Notes: generated by a model not told the origin, from the sequence alone. 64,000 nucleotides of DNA from Sinorhizobium kostiense (GCF_017874595.1 NZ_JAGILA010000002.1:434001-498000), one strand, 5' to 3'; numbered from the stretch's first letter, positions 8,682-19,007 are shown. A program made the numbers and translations.

Positions 8682-8897
8682 ATGGAGCCCCGGCTCATGC
8701 GCCCTTCCCCAAGGCAAAAAACAGGCATGTTCACTGGAGCTTACAAGACGCCTGCAGGCGCGGTTTCCACCCGCAGTGATGCAGCCGCTGTCGAACGGGA
8801 ACTGTTATCAATGGGATTTAAGTTGTTTCACCCTGTCCGAACGTCCCAAGTGATCGCCTGGCCCAGTTTCTCCCAAATGTGTGTGCGTGACCAATGA
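8682..8897 (+). CDS. Possible small protein of 71 residues
   Basis: An AAGGAG lies 4 bases before the ATG at 8682. The segment AVSTRSDAAAVERELLSMGF looks protein-like. No family recognised; it may be a leftover of a larger gene next to the IS630 remnant. Confidence 0.25.
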   Translation: MEPRLMRPSPRQKTGMFTGAYKTPAGAVSTRSDAAAVERELLSMGFKLFHPVRTSQVIAWPSFSQMCVRDQ

Positions 8898-9009
8898 ACA
8901 CTAAAATAAATGGCGGGCGACTGAGGACCGGAACATCGCCGGTCTCAGTGGCATCGTGTTTTACAGACCTGGCCCGAATACCGCTGAGCCCCGGCGGTGC
9001 GGCGCGAGC

Positions 9010-9135
9010 CTACGCTGCCCCTCGCCGCCGGTCGCCCTGAGGCGGAGGCATGAACAAGACGGTCACCGCCCTGGAGCCGCATCGTGGGCAGCGAAGACGG
9101 CTGGCGACCATCGACAGGGGAAAGTCGCGGCCACG
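9010..9135 (-). pseudogene. C-terminal remnant of the SOS-associated zinc-ribbon protein
   Basis: The minus strand reads RDFPLSMVASRLRCPRCGSR, then AVTVLFMPP and ends at a TAG at 9010..9012. This matches the second half of the gene at 42996..43260 over the whole stretch, including the CPRC knuckle. The first half is missing; the sequence upstream switches to the LuxR promoter region. It is a third copy of this gene in the window. Confidence 0.7.
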
Positions 9136-9164
9136 CGGCTAACACAGGAATGGGGTATTTTACC

Positions 9165-9213
9165 CGAGCGGCGAGCGACACTTTCGGTTGATTTGCCTGC
9201 GTTTATCTATTCT
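9165..9213 (+). promoter_or_regulatory. Promoter-region block shared with 26727..26770
   Basis: GCGGCGAGC, CACTTTCGGTTGATT and GCGTTTA-CTATTCT occur here and at 26727..26770 with the same order and almost the same spacing. The block precedes LuxR-type genes in both places. GGGTA-TTT-TACCC (9153..9165) adjoins it here. It is likely promoter or operator sequence. Confidence 0.5.
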
Positions 9214-9411
9214 TTATCGGCACAACGGAAGGAAAGCCCATGACCAGTGGCGATGGTATAGCACTTCGTGAGAAACACCGTAATAAATTGGCATGCCGCA
9301 GGGCGGTTTCCTCGACCGGACATGAAGGCTCAAGGAGATGTCGACAACCGTTTACGAATGGAGTGTATCGTGGAGTCGTGCTGAGGAAATTCCAACCGAA
9401 GGTGGGTGGGC

Positions 9412-10503
9412 GTGGACATAGAACTATTGGGGAAAGCTAGCGATCTGCTCTTCGAGGCATCTATCGGAATCACGCCCTGGCACGATGCATTGGATGTTTT
9501 TGCACAAGGGGGAGGTGCTGCCGGAGCGAACGCCCTTCCCATTCGTGCTCAGGTGCCCGGTTCCATCGAAGCCACCCACAATGCTAGGGAAATGACGGAG
9601 TTCTATCTCCGAAACGAACTCTACAAAACCTGTATTCGTTCCAGAGGCATTCCTGCCCTGGAACGCAAGGGAATCATGACCGACAAGGATTGTGCAACGG
9701 AAGAGGAATATCGGACCGATCCTTACTATCAGGAGTTTCTGCGGCCACATGGTTTCTTTTGGGGCGCTTATGTCGGCTTCAATATAGACAACGATCTTTA
9801 CGCCATTCTTCTCAATCGGGGACTTAACCATGCCCCCTTCTCCGATGAGGAGCAGGCGGTCCTGCGCCGCTTTCGCACTCAGATGTCGGTCGCCGGAACG
9901 GTGGCCCGGAAACTTGCGCATGCGAAAATAGACGCGATGCGCGACGCGTTCGATTTGGTGGATGTCGCAGGACTGTTTTTCGACCGGGCGGGCAACATTA
10001 TCCGGGTCAATGCCAAAGCTGAAACCATGTTCACACATGGTATCAGCCTCAGGCAAGGGCAGATTTCGACTCCGCGCAGCGGAGACGGCGCGCGCGTGAA
10101 AACTGCTGCCTGTAACGCCATTCTCAGCCTAAGCGGAACTGCGAATGGTGATGGTCTCATCAGGCTGGCGCGTGATGGCAAGCGTGATCTTGTTTTGAAG
10201 ATACACAGGCTACGTGGCAACCTGCTGGATATCTTCAATACGGGATGGGCGCTCGGAATTCTGGTCGATCCCGATGAAAACCAACGTCCGGATGACCTGC
10301 GCGTTGCGCGTACCCTATTTGGCTTGACTGGAACCGAAGCCAAAATTGCAAGCCTCCTTGCTACAGGTAAGGAACTGAGCCATGTCGCAGACATCTGCAA
10401 TGTTACCTATGAGACCGCAAGGACGCATCTTCGGGCTATCTTTGCGAAGACTGATACTTCCAGGCAGGGGCAGTTGATTGCGCTGCTCAACAGACTCGAC
10501 TGA
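9412..10503 (+). CDS. LuxR-family transcriptional regulator (orphan)
   Basis: The 363-residue protein has an N-terminal ~230-residue part without a motif I can name (possibly a PAS or autoinducer-like fold; VDVAGLFFDRAGNIIRVNA near 185 resembles a PAS core), then a LuxR-type HTH at ~300-355: LFGLTGTEAKIASLLATGKE, VTYETARTHLRAIFAKTDTS. In this subgroup the usual LTPRE is replaced by LTGTEA. GTG at 9412 is chosen because GAAGG lies 7 bases upstream; an in-frame GTG at 9406 is too close. There is no adjacent autoinducer synthase, so the signal is unknown. The paralogue is at 32851 and the truncated copy at 3801. Confidence 0.82.
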   Translation: MDIELLGKASDLLFEASIGITPWHDALDVFAQGGGAAGANALPIRAQVPGSIEATHNAREMTEFYLRNELYKTCIRSRGIPALERKGIMTDKDCATEEEYRTDPYYQEFLRPHGFFWGAYVGFNIDNDLYAILLNRGLNHAPFSDEEQAVLRRFRTQMSVAGTVARKLAHAKIDAMRDAFDLVDVAGLFFDRAGNIIRVNAKAETMFTHGISLRQGQISTPRSGDGARVKTAACNAILSLSGTANGDGLIRLARDGKRDLVLKIHRLRGNLLDIFNTGWALGILVDPDENQRPDDLRVARTLFGLTGTEAKIASLLATGKELSHVADICNVTYETARTHLRAIFAKTDTSRQGQLIALLNRLD

Positions 10504-10707
10504 GGACGCTGGACATCGCATCGGGCCTGACTTCCGAGTCCCTTAACTGATCATGAACGCCGATGTGGCAGATGGTTCGACGCCGCCTGAGATCGCGGCA
10601 GTGAACGCTGCCCTTGTCGGCCACAGGGCGGCTGGGCGGCAGGGGAGTTCCCATGCCGGTCAGGCTAAGATCAGCCGCCGCAGTATCGCTTCTTGGACGC
10701 GTTACTT

Positions 10708-11049
10708 TTACCGACGCGGATAGTTCTCGCCACCACAGCCGGGTTCTGTCTTGGGCAGTTTGCCCCCGCTCAGTCGTTCTAGGTCGGCCACCGTCTTCAG
10801 CCACTCTATCCCGGTCAGCGCTCTTTTCTGCGCATCGAACCACTCGGATGATCTGCCTCGAGTGGCTTGGCGGAAAGCTGAGTCAATCGCCGCTTTCTCT
10901 TTGAGCGGTGCGAGAACTCGAGCCCTGACGGGCTTTCCGTCGGACGTGCATCCATAGACATAGAATCCATTGAAACCAGCGCCGATCGCGCTGCTTGGTT
11001 GCGGTGTGCCGAGCGTAATGGGCCTGACAATCAGGAGAAATTTGAGCAC
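10708..11049 (-). CDS. Hypothetical protein, 113 residues
   Basis: Starts with GTG at 11049 and reads MLKFLLIVRPITLGTPQPSS, then FNGFYVYGCTSDGKPVRARV and a helical C-terminal half rich in Lys and Arg. Two cysteines are present. There may be a short hydrophobic leader. No family recognised; codon pattern and length make a real gene more likely than not. Confidence 0.5.
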   Translation of the reverse strand: MLKFLLIVRPITLGTPQPSSAIGAGFNGFYVYGCTSDGKPVRARVLAPLKEKAAIDSAFRQATRGRSSEWFDAQKRALTGIEWLKTVADLERLSGGKLPKTEPGCGGENYPRR

Positions 11050-11380
11050 TACCTTAAAAAATATTGAAATGTTGTCGCACTAACTGCTTACAATCAATGA
11101 TTAAACGCCTTCACGTCAGGAAGCCTCCGAGCGACTGCCTCGATGACCTCCGGCATTTTACGCAGACGACGGTAGATCATGCGGCTCATGATCGGGCTCG
11201 TCGGCGCAATAACATGATGGGAATGAAGGTCGGCATGGGTCGCCTCTGCTCGATGCGCAATCCCAGCAAGAAGACTGGAAACCCAAGGTTTTAGAATCCC
11301 TGCGGAACCGATCTCGCGGCGGGGTCTAACGGCAGGTTCCATTGGCTCTGCGGACGCTTGGCCGGAACGTTCCGGGGCAA
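11050..11380. other. 331-base stretch with no convincing gene
   Basis: A minus-strand frame over most of it (ending MSRMIYRRLRKMPEVIEAVA...) cannot be supported by any recognisable feature and runs into the next gene. Confidence 0.35.
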
Positions 11381-12984
11381 TCAGGCTACCCACCACCCCA
11401 GGACCTGTCCGTCGGCAACGAACGTATCGACGTCTCCGTTTGTGTCATCCGCCACTAGATTGCTGGCGACGGAGTTAAACGCGATGTGCCGGCCGTCGGC
11501 AGATATCGAGGGTAAAAAGCTTTCGTTGTTCGCCTGGCCGCCGGACGGAGCGACGCCGACGCGCGTCGTTGTTCCGCGCTGGAGATCGAATACGAATACG
11601 TCCTCAACGCTATTCGTGTCACCCGCGACCAGATTGCTCGCGTCGGAGGAGAACGCAACGTAGCGGCCGTCGGCCGAGATCGAGGCCTCAAAGCTACCGC
11701 CATTCGCTTGTCCTCCAACCGAGCCAACGCTGACGCGCGTTGTCGTGCCGAGGTGAAGATCGCGAACGAAAATGTCGGAAACGCCGTTGGTGTCACCCGC
11801 GACCAGGTTGCTGGCCTCGGAGGAGAACGCCACGTAGCGTCCGTCGGCGGAGATAGAGGGGAGTTCAAGGAAATTGCTGTCGCCGTTCGCCTCATCGCCC
11901 GACGAGTCGACGCTGACACGCGTCGTCGTGCCGAGCTGAAGATCGCGGACATAAACGTCGATAAACCCATTCGTGTCGCCCGCCACGAGGTTGCTGGCAC
12001 TGGAGGTGAACGCAACGTGGCGACCGTCGGCGGAGATCGAGCCGCTATAACTGTAATTGTTCGCCTGGTTGCCGGCAGAGTCGACGCTGACGCGGATCGT
12101 TGTGCCGAGCTGCAGGTCGCGAACGAAAACGTCGGTGGTTCCATTCGTGTCATCCGCGACCAGGTTATTGGCATCGGAGGAAAACGCGACGTAGCGACCG
12201 TGGGCAGAGAACGAGGTGAAAGCGCTACCGCCGCTCCCCACGAACCCGTTAGGGTCAGCGCTGACGAGACCGGTCGTACCAGCCTCAAGATCGCGCACAA
12301 AAACGTCGACGGCCCGATTTATATCGCTCGGGTCCAGGTTGTCAGCAACCGACGTGAACCCAACGAAGCGCCCGTCGGACGAGATCGAAGGCAGAAGGCT
12401 GGATTCGTTCGCCTCACCCTCGGCCGAGGTTTCGCTGGCGCGCGTCGTTGTGCCGAGTACGCGGTCGAACACGAAAATGTCGGGCGACCCGTTGGTGTCA
12501 CCTCCGACCAGGTTGCTAGCGAACGAGCAGAACGCGACGTAGCGACCGTCGGCCGAGATCGCGGGCGCGAGTCCATAGTAGTCCGGAGTTATTGCAGCGC
12601 CGACGGCGAGGACGCCGACACGTTGGATGGCGATGTCGTCGTTTTGTATCGTGCCAGTCGCAGTGCCGTGCCACCCACAGGATTGGAAAGTGTGACTGCG
12701 AAGGACTCATCCAGCTCGGCCAGCATATCGCCCGACACTGGGATGGTGAGGTTTATCGAAGTCTCGCCATTCCGGAAAAAGATGGTGCCGCTGGGAAAGA
12801 AACTACCGCTGAAGTCGTCCGCTTGCGCACCCGTGACGGAGTAGTTGACCCGGGCACCCCCCTTGCTTGAGGTTCGGGTCACGGTGAAGGTAAACAGCGT
12901 TGTGCCTGTGTCGCCCTCAGGATTCACGGCATCCAGTGCGCTAATCGAAAAAGTGGGGGTTGTCGAGCTTGGTGGTCTGGGCAT
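11381..12984 (-). pseudogene. Calx-beta plus seven-blade PD40/TolB-like propeller protein, copy A, one frameshift
   Basis: The start at 12984 (MPRPPSSTT) follows GGAGG by 7 bases. Residues ~5-105 are a Calx-beta domain (EGDTGTTLFTFTVTRTSSKG, IFFRNGETSINLTIPVSGD). The frame is broken near 12663 after NPVGGTA; in the next frame it continues ATGTIQNDD and then seven repeats of about 50 residues with consensus SADGRYVAFSS.ASNLVAGD, TNG..DVFVRDLQLGTTTRV, ending GWWVA-stop. Seven such PD40 units would close one beta propeller. There is no signal peptide; export may be non-classical. Paralogues: 13145..14755 and 23554..25163. Confidence 0.8.
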
Positions 12985-13144
12985 GGCAATTCCTCCGTAC
13001 CGAAAGGGACATGAGCGCATGATTGGGTATGGCGGAGTGATTCCGTCTCCCCTCACCTATTGCTTGAAGCGGATGAGCGTCGCTCGGCCGTCTGCATAAC
13101 TTTCGAACGGCCGTTGCAGGCACACCGAGCGATTGCAGCGGCAA

Positions 13145-14755
13145 TCATGCCACCCACCACCCCTGCGCCAAACCGTCCGCTACGAAAATGTCACGGATTC
13201 CATTCGTGCCGCCCGCGACCAGGTTGCTGGCTTCGGACATGAACGTGACGTAGCGCCCATCGGCAGAGATCGAGCACTGAAAGCTACTCCCGTTCGCGTC
13301 TTCGCCGGCCGAATCGACGCTGACCCGGGTGGTCGTGCCGAGCTGAAGGTCGTGCACGAACACGTCCGCCAATTCATTCGTGTCGCCTGCAACAAGATTG
13401 CTGGCGTTGGACGAGAACGCGACGTAGCGCCCGTCGGCTGAGATCGAGGATTCAAAGCTACCGCTGTTCGCCTGGCCGCCGGCCGAGTCGACACTGACGC
13501 GCGTTGTCGTGCCGAGCTCGAGATCGAACACGAAAACGTCGAAGACTCCATTCGTATCCCCCCAACCAGGTTGTCACCAAATGAGGAGAACGACACGTAC
13601 CGCCCATCGGCCGAAATCGACACATCTCGGCTTAGGTTGTTCGCCTGCTCGCCGGTGGAGTCGACACTGACGCGCGTCGTCGTGCCGAGCTGGAGGTCGC
13701 GCACGAAGATATCCTGGACTCCGTTCGTGTCGCCAGCGACCAGGTTGCTGGCACTGGACGCGAACGCGACATAGCGCCCATCGGCCGAAATCGAGGGGAA
13801 CTCAGATATACCGCTATGGCCGTTCGCCTGCCCGCCGGCCGAGTCAACGCTGACGCGGGTTGTCGTGGAGAGCTGGAGATCGAACAGAAAAACGTCTTGG
13901 AATCCATTCGTGTCGCCCGCAACAAGGTTGCTGGCTAAGGACTGGAACGCCACGTAGCGCCCGTCGGCCGAGATAGAGGCGTCGCGGCTTAGGTGGTTCC
14001 CCCGGACCGCCGGTGGAGTCGATACTGACGCGCGTGATTGTGCCGAGCTGGAGATCGAATACGAAAACGTCGCCGGTTCCATTCGTGTCGCCCGCGACAA
14101 GGTTGCTGGCGTCGGACTCGAACGCGACGTAGCGTCCGTCGGCGGAGATCGAGGGTTTAAAGCTTTGCCCGTTCGCCTGGCCGCCGGCCGAGTCGACGCT
14201 GACGCGGGTTGTCGTGCCGAGTTCGAGATCGAATATGAAAACGTCGCTGGTCCCATTCGTGTCCCCCGCGACCAGGTTGCTGGCATTGGACTCGAAGGCG
14301 ACGTAGCGTCCGTTGGCCGAGATCGAAGGGTTTTCGCTATGGCCATTCGCCTGGCCTCCGGCCGTGCCGACGCTGACACGCTGGATCGTTGCGACATCAT
14401 CATTCTGGATCGTTCCAGTCGCGGTACCGGTGGCGATGGTCCCTCCGGCCGGGTTCGAGAGGGTGACGGTGAAGGTCTCATCCGGCTCGATGAGAGTGTC
14501 GCCGGCTACTGGAATAGTGAGGGTTATCGAAGTCTCGCCGTTCCGGAAAAAGATGGTGCCACTCGGGAGGAGGCCGCCGGTGAAGTCCTCGGCCTGCGCA
14601 CCCGTGACCGCGTAGTTCACCCGTGCCGCCCCCTTGCCTGAGGTTCGGGTGACGGTGAAGGTAAACAGTGTCGTCCCGGTGTCGCCCTCAGGCACCACAG
14701 CATCTAATGCGCTAATCGAAAAGGTGGGAGTTGTCGGGGATGGTGGTCTGGGCAT
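13145..14755 (-). pseudogene. Calx-beta plus seven-blade propeller protein, copy B, two compensating frameshifts
   Basis: The start at 14755 (MPRPPSPTT) is preceded by GGAGG. The Calx-beta domain is intact through ATGTIQNDD, then two propeller repeats follow. Near 14000 there is one extra base in GGTTCCCCCGGACC, and near 13560 one base too few in GTATCCCCCCAACC, both in C runs. Between them the coding frame is shifted and carries stops in the original frame; after 13560 the original frame returns and ends GWWVA. Seven repeats can be traced in all. It is either a pseudogene, a slippage-prone gene, or has two base-calling errors. Confidence 0.8.
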
Positions 14756-14933
14756 TGAACGCTACCTCCGTACCGAAGCTGTCATGAAGCCATGGCGAGG
14801 TACGGCGCAGCAATTCCCCTATTGGCATTAAGCCGGAATCGTTGCACCGCCGAGCAATCCGCCTTTTTCCGGACTAAGCAATGTCTGTCGCCGCGGTCCA
14901 AGGATGCTATTCTGTCATTCGACGGAGGCAATC

Positions 14934-15625
14934 ATGGCCAAGACACTCGTGCATGTGACCGTGGGCCCGCACAATCCCAAAGCGAAGATTGGCCGAACGC
15001 AAAGCCGCCGTCCCCGCTTCGGATCGAATAGAAGTCCGCATCGGCGTCAATCTCGGCGAGGTGATCGTCGAAGGGGACGACCGCTACGGAGAAGGTGTAA
15101 ATATCGCCACCCGTCTTGAACAGGTCGCCGAACCGGGCTCCGTCTATGTATCGGAGAAGGTCGCGCGAGAAGTCGAGAGATCGAGCGGATCGGTTCGCAG
15201 CACGTCAAGAATATCACCGAGCCCGTCACTCTCTATCGGGTAAGAGTCGACGGCCTTCCGAAATCTCGCATTAAGCCGGCTCGCTGGTTGGCGAGGCATC
15301 GCTGGACCGGCCTCGCAGCGGCTGCAGCGCTTGCGGTTCTCGTTGCCGCCTTCGACATCCCAGCCTGGTGGCAACAGCAATTTCACCTCATCAGCAATGA
15401 TCGGCCTTCGCTGGCGGTACTCCCTTTCGCTAACTCGGTGGCGACGCGAAATGCGACCGCATCGCTGATGGGCTGACGGACCTCTCTCACTCGCACAACC
15501 TCCTCGTCGTTGCTCGCACCTCAACCGAGGCCTACAAGGGTACGACTCTCGATGTGCAAAAGGTCGGCAGGGAGCTTGGAGCAAAGTATCTCCAGCAGGG
15601 CAGCCTTCAGGCGAGCAAAATAGCG
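14934..15625 (+). pseudogene. Chimera: first codons of a DsrE-like gene joined to a broken cyclase gene
   Basis: Positions 14934-14980 (MAKTLVHVTVGPHNP) match the start of the intact DsrE-like gene at 25340, including the upstream ~170 bases. From ~14989 the sequence turns into the second part of a class III cyclase (EVRIGVNLGEVIVEGDDRYG, GVNIATRLEQVAEPGSVYVS), then after a frameshift HVKNITEPVTLYRV, a transmembrane helix (TGLAAAAALAVLVAAFDI) and the TolB-like start (PSLAVLPFAN). Two further frame changes lead to LLVVARTSTEAYKG and GRELGAKYLQQGS. The cyclase lacks its first ~100 residues and all TPRs. Confidence 0.75.
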
Positions 15626-15649
15626 AATTACCTCCCGGTTGGTCGACGC

Positions 15650-15845
15650 CATGGGGGGCAGTCACATCTGGTCGCGGCGGTTGGGTTGCTGGCATCCGCG
15701 CTGGTTTTCACGGCGACGAACGCCGGCGCGGGGAATCCGTAGTTCGACGCCGTAGCGGTTGGAGATACGTCCGCCGTCGAGCAGGCTCTCGCCGCGGCTG
15801 CCGATGTCGATAGCCGTACACGCGACGAGGCAACTCCCCTCAACA
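15650..15845 (+). pseudogene. Ankyrin-repeat gene remnant
   Basis: The sequence reads VGLLASALVFTATNAGAGNP, then an in-frame TAG, then FDAVAVGDTSAVEQALAA and ADVDSRTRDEATPL. It matches the start of the intact ankyrin protein at 19451 (GLLASVGLIFTATIAAAGNP, then LLDAVATGDTAAVERALAAG) and then breaks off. It directly follows the cyclase remnant. The same pairing of cyclase piece and ankyrin piece occurs at 23302..23530. Confidence 0.75.
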
Positions 15846-16031
15846 GCGAAACAGGTCTAATTCAAAATCAGTGTCTATCGATTGGCTGCCAAGACCTTGG
15901 TAGTCCACTACGACGATATCTTCCGGCAGTAAGCACCACTGACGAGTTTGAGCAACGCAAGCAGCCAAAAAAGCCCGATAGCACACCTAACAGATGCGGT
16001 CGACCTCAGACAAAGGTGACAGCGCGACAGG

Positions 16032-17240
16032 CTAATCCCAGTTCTGCCTGGCCCAACGGATGATCTCGACGAAGCCATCGCCTCCGGCTGCGCACGACCA
16101 TCGCTCGCTGCCTGAGGCGGTCCCGTCCAGCTGGTAGCCGGAGTGTACGCCGATAGCGCAAGCATTGTTCTCGCCCCACCACGCAAATAGCGGAGAACCC
16201 GAGGCTCCGGAGGCCTCATCGGCATCGTTCTCGATCTGCGTGGTGTCGTAGGTCTCGCCATTCAGCTCGATATCGTCCCCATCGTCGTCGTCTCGGACGC
16301 GAATGCCATGTTGCACCGACATTGCGAATTTGCTGCGATCGTAGGGGAACCCGGCCATCGTCCAGTAGGCGGAGTCCTCCCAATCGGCATCGTAAACTCG
16401 CGCACCGAAGTAGCCGAGGCTATCGCCGACCGGGTCGGCCAACTGGCATACCTGCAAATCGTTGCCGGAGTCCGAGTGCCACCAACGTCGGCGTCTCACC
16501 CACGTTGTCATTCCCGGGCCGAAGACCGAAGTGTTCGCCCAGCAGGCCGGGATCACCTTGATCGCAAACGTGCCGCTTGCCAGGGCATCGCTAGCAAACA
16601 CGTGCCCAGAGGTCATGAGGGTCCGGCGTCCGACAAGGAAGCCGCTTCCCCACCGGCCCGCGTTGACCCATGAGCCGCTGGCATCGAGGGTCCAAGCCTC
16701 CAGCTTGCAGACTGCTGTATAGGGGTAAAAGGTCGGGCGAAGGAAGTCCCGCGACTCGCCGTCGAAAATGGTGGAGTGAACCCCACCTCCCTCGGTGAAG
16801 ACGACGGTCGTTGAGAGCCTGACACGGCCGCCGCGCGCCGACACTCCGTCGGCTTCATGTCCGACGATTGGCAAAAGGCGCGGCAGATAGGCCGGCGGAA
16901 CGCCGACAGGGCGGAAGCCCTCGATCGAACGACCGCCGTGCGTTGCGCGATGCCGAAGCTGACGCGCTGCCAACCGTTCTTCGAGAGTTCGGGCGATCGT
17001 AACGCCCGTGGCATGCTCCTCATCGAGCAGGGGAAGGCCCGGAAACATAGGCGAAGACGAGCGAAGCACATAACCGCCTTCGACTTCCGTCTCCTCGACG
17101 GCGATACGGTCACGTGAGAAGAACGCAAAAGCGCTGCCGTTGACATGCCCCCATGGCCTTGTGTCGCGTTCGAGGAACTCTCGATCATCAAGTGCAATGA
17201 GTTCAGTCGTAGTAAGTGGGCGTGACTCTTTTCCCTGCAT
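16032..17240 (-). CDS. Trypsin-fold serine protease, V8/glutamyl-endopeptidase-like
   Basis: The 402-residue protein has a ~180-residue N-terminal extension and then a chymotrypsin-fold domain. The catalytic His is in GSGFLVGRRTLMTSGHVF (~residue 215), Asp is in SGNDLQVCQL (~265) and Ser is in GASGSPLFAW (~345), giving a complete triad in the right order. The pattern resembles the S1B group (V8-like). No signal peptide is visible, so export or a cytoplasmic role is unclear. The extension contains RRDR-like and Glu-rich segments but no known domain. It stands alone between the chimeric remnants and a cyclase pseudogene. Confidence 0.82.
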   Translation of the reverse strand: MQGKESRPLTTTELIALDDREFLERDTRPWGHVNGSAFAFFSRDRIAVEETEVEGGYVLRSSSPMFPGLPLLDEEHATGVTIARTLEERLAARQLRHRATHGGRSIEGFRPVGVPPAYLPRLLPIVGHEADGVSARGGRVRLSTTVVFTEGGGVHSTIFDGESRDFLRPTFYPYTAVCKLEAWTLDASGSWVNAGRWGSGFLVGRRTLMTSGHVFASDALASGTFAIKVIPACWANTSVFGPGMTTWVRRRRWWHSDSGNDLQVCQLADPVGDSLGYFGARVYDADWEDSAYWTMAGFPYDRSKFAMSVQHGIRVRDDDDGDDIELNGETYDTTQIENDADEASGASGSPLFAWWGENNACAIGVHSGYQLDGTASGSERWSCAAGGDGFVEIIRWARQNWD

Positions 17241-17599
17241 TGCTGCTCTCCCAATTTTTGCAAACTATTGGTCGGCTCGGGGAACGTTGAAGTTGCCAAG
17301 ACCGTCCCGTGGCAGGCTGGAAATCAACAAACAAGTGTGAGACTCACAGGATCGCGCCGTTCCGCTCAGCGCTCCAACCAGCAGCCAAGCACGTGACCGC
17401 TTCACCCTGCCCTAGTCGAGGTTGTATAGTTTACACCTAAGATTCAAAGTTGCACACCCACCCGAATGGGCGACGCCGGTACCGCAAGGTAAGTACTGGC
17501 CCTCACGCTGTGCCAGCAGTTCGCCCCGGGGCCTGGAACGCGGGCCGGCGGCAAGCTTTAGCCATCGTCGCGGTTGCTCTTTCTGGCAGACCGATAAAA
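17241..17599. other. 359-base stretch with no supportable gene
   Basis: It lies between the protease start and the end of the cyclase pseudogene. Nothing recognisable on either strand. Confidence 0.4.
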
Positions 17600-18852
17600 T
17601 GTGACGCTCGGCATCGTCGCGGAACGGCTGCGTCTTACGCCACTGCAGGGCCGAAAAACTTGGAAACTGCGAGTGGAACTCCCTCCCGACTTCGCGTGCT
17701 TCACCGGTCCTCCCCAAGTTGCGCGTGCGCGGCCGCGAGATTGCGTTTTGAGCCAGGTCCACCCGCCTGTGGATGGCGGAGCGTTTCGACAGCATCCTGC
17801 TAACCACCGGCGGCATACTGCGCTCAGCCGAGAAACGACTAGTGGTCGCCCCAGGGGATAGGGGTTAAGGCGAAAACTATTCTCGGCGCATTCGACGGGC
17901 TCAGTTGCACGCCCCTCGAACACCCGGAGATCGGCAAGGCGGGCCCATCCCGCGGAGTGATTGGGGTTGAGGCGAACCCCCTGCTCGAACTCGGCCACTC
18001 CCGCTTCGAACTCGCCCTCATAAGCCCGCAGGTAGCCTAGCACGATATGCGCGTCGGCGTTTTCTGGATCGATCTCGACCGCTTCGCGGCCGCAGCGCGT
18101 GCGGCGGCGCGATGTTCGTCTATGGGCTCCCCGTAATAAAGCGAATCAGAGTGATGGCTCATCGCAAGCCAGGCGTGCGCCCCGGCAAAGCCCGGATCGA
18201 TTTCGATGGCCCGGGCCAGGAGTGGGCGGGCTGCCCTCGTTTCCCGTAGCGATTGCGTTGCGAGCGCTCGCCCCCGAACAAAAAGGTCGAATGCCTCGAG
18301 ATTGGTGACCCTTCGGAAGGGGCTTTGCCGACGGTAGGGCATGCGCAAGGGCGTTGATCACCTTGCCGACCACTGCGTCCTGCAGGGCGAAGATATCCGC
18401 GAGGTCGCGGTCAAGGCGTTCGGCCCAAAGACAGCTGGCATTGGAGGCGTCGATGAGCTGAGCGTTGATCCGCACCCGTGTGGCCGCCCGCCGCACGCTT
18501 CCCTCGATGAGATAGCGAACCCCCAGTTCCCTGGCGATCATGCGCAAATCCATCGACCGACCCCTGTACGCGAAACTCGAATGACGGGCTATCACCAGCA
18601 GGCCATCGACCTTGGAAAGATCGGTGATAAGGTCTTCCGCAAGGCCTTCAGCGAAATACGCCTGTTCCGCATCGTTGCTCAGGGTGTGGCGAAAGGGAGC
18701 ACCGCGATCGAAGCGACCTGCGGCAGTGACGGCTCGGCATCTGGGCCGCCATGCGCCGCCCGTACACTCGAAGCGGGGACCGTAGTTTCCCAGATCACAC
18801 GAAACACCCGGGGTCCGGCAGAAACCAGGGTTGGTTCGTCGTCGTCCGGCAT
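17600..18852 (-). pseudogene. Cyclase/TolB/TPR gene copy with the cyclase domain deleted and frameshifts
   Basis: This is a degraded copy of 46952..48730. The start MPDDDEPTLVSAGP is kept, but the next residues RVFRVIWETTVPAS belong after the cyclase domain in the intact gene, so ~160 codons are missing cleanly. The TolB-like part follows (SLPQVASIAVLPFA, then LGVRYLIEGSVRRAATRVRI), then TPR segments (LDRDLADIFALQDAVVGK, AFDLFVRGRALATQSLRETR, AHIVLGYLRAYEGEFEAGVA) spread over all three frames. Similarity ends near 17600 at KTQPFRDDAERH. About 50 bases upstream of the start are also shared. Confidence 0.85.
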
Positions 18853-19007
18853 TCTGGGAGGGTACGCCCCGCCAGTTCTGCCTTCAAGCAAAGAAGAAGC
18901 TCCCCGAAATGACGTCGGGCCGTCCACGCCAGTATGGGAATCGGCAACCTGGCGGAACATTGATAGATTCAGGATCAGCACTTTCCCTCCTGGTTCGGGA
19001 GTTACCT

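Noticed and set aside
10551..10722. Plus-strand frame MNADVADGSTPPEIAAVNAA
   Set aside because: No ribosome site, no recognisable family, and it overlaps the 3' end of 10708..11049.
11708..12844. Plus-strand frame of 378 codons opposite propeller copy A
   Set aside because: Antisense shadow of the repeat protein; the motif-bearing frame is on the minus strand with a good ribosome site.
12400..14200. Regularly spaced repeats that could suggest a CRISPR or satellite
   Set aside because: Period is about 140-150 bases and they encode the propeller repeats; no spacers.
16976..16990. GTTC-N7-GTTC match to the LexA box
   Set aside because: It lies inside the protease coding region with no gene start near it; one chance match is expected in 64 kb.
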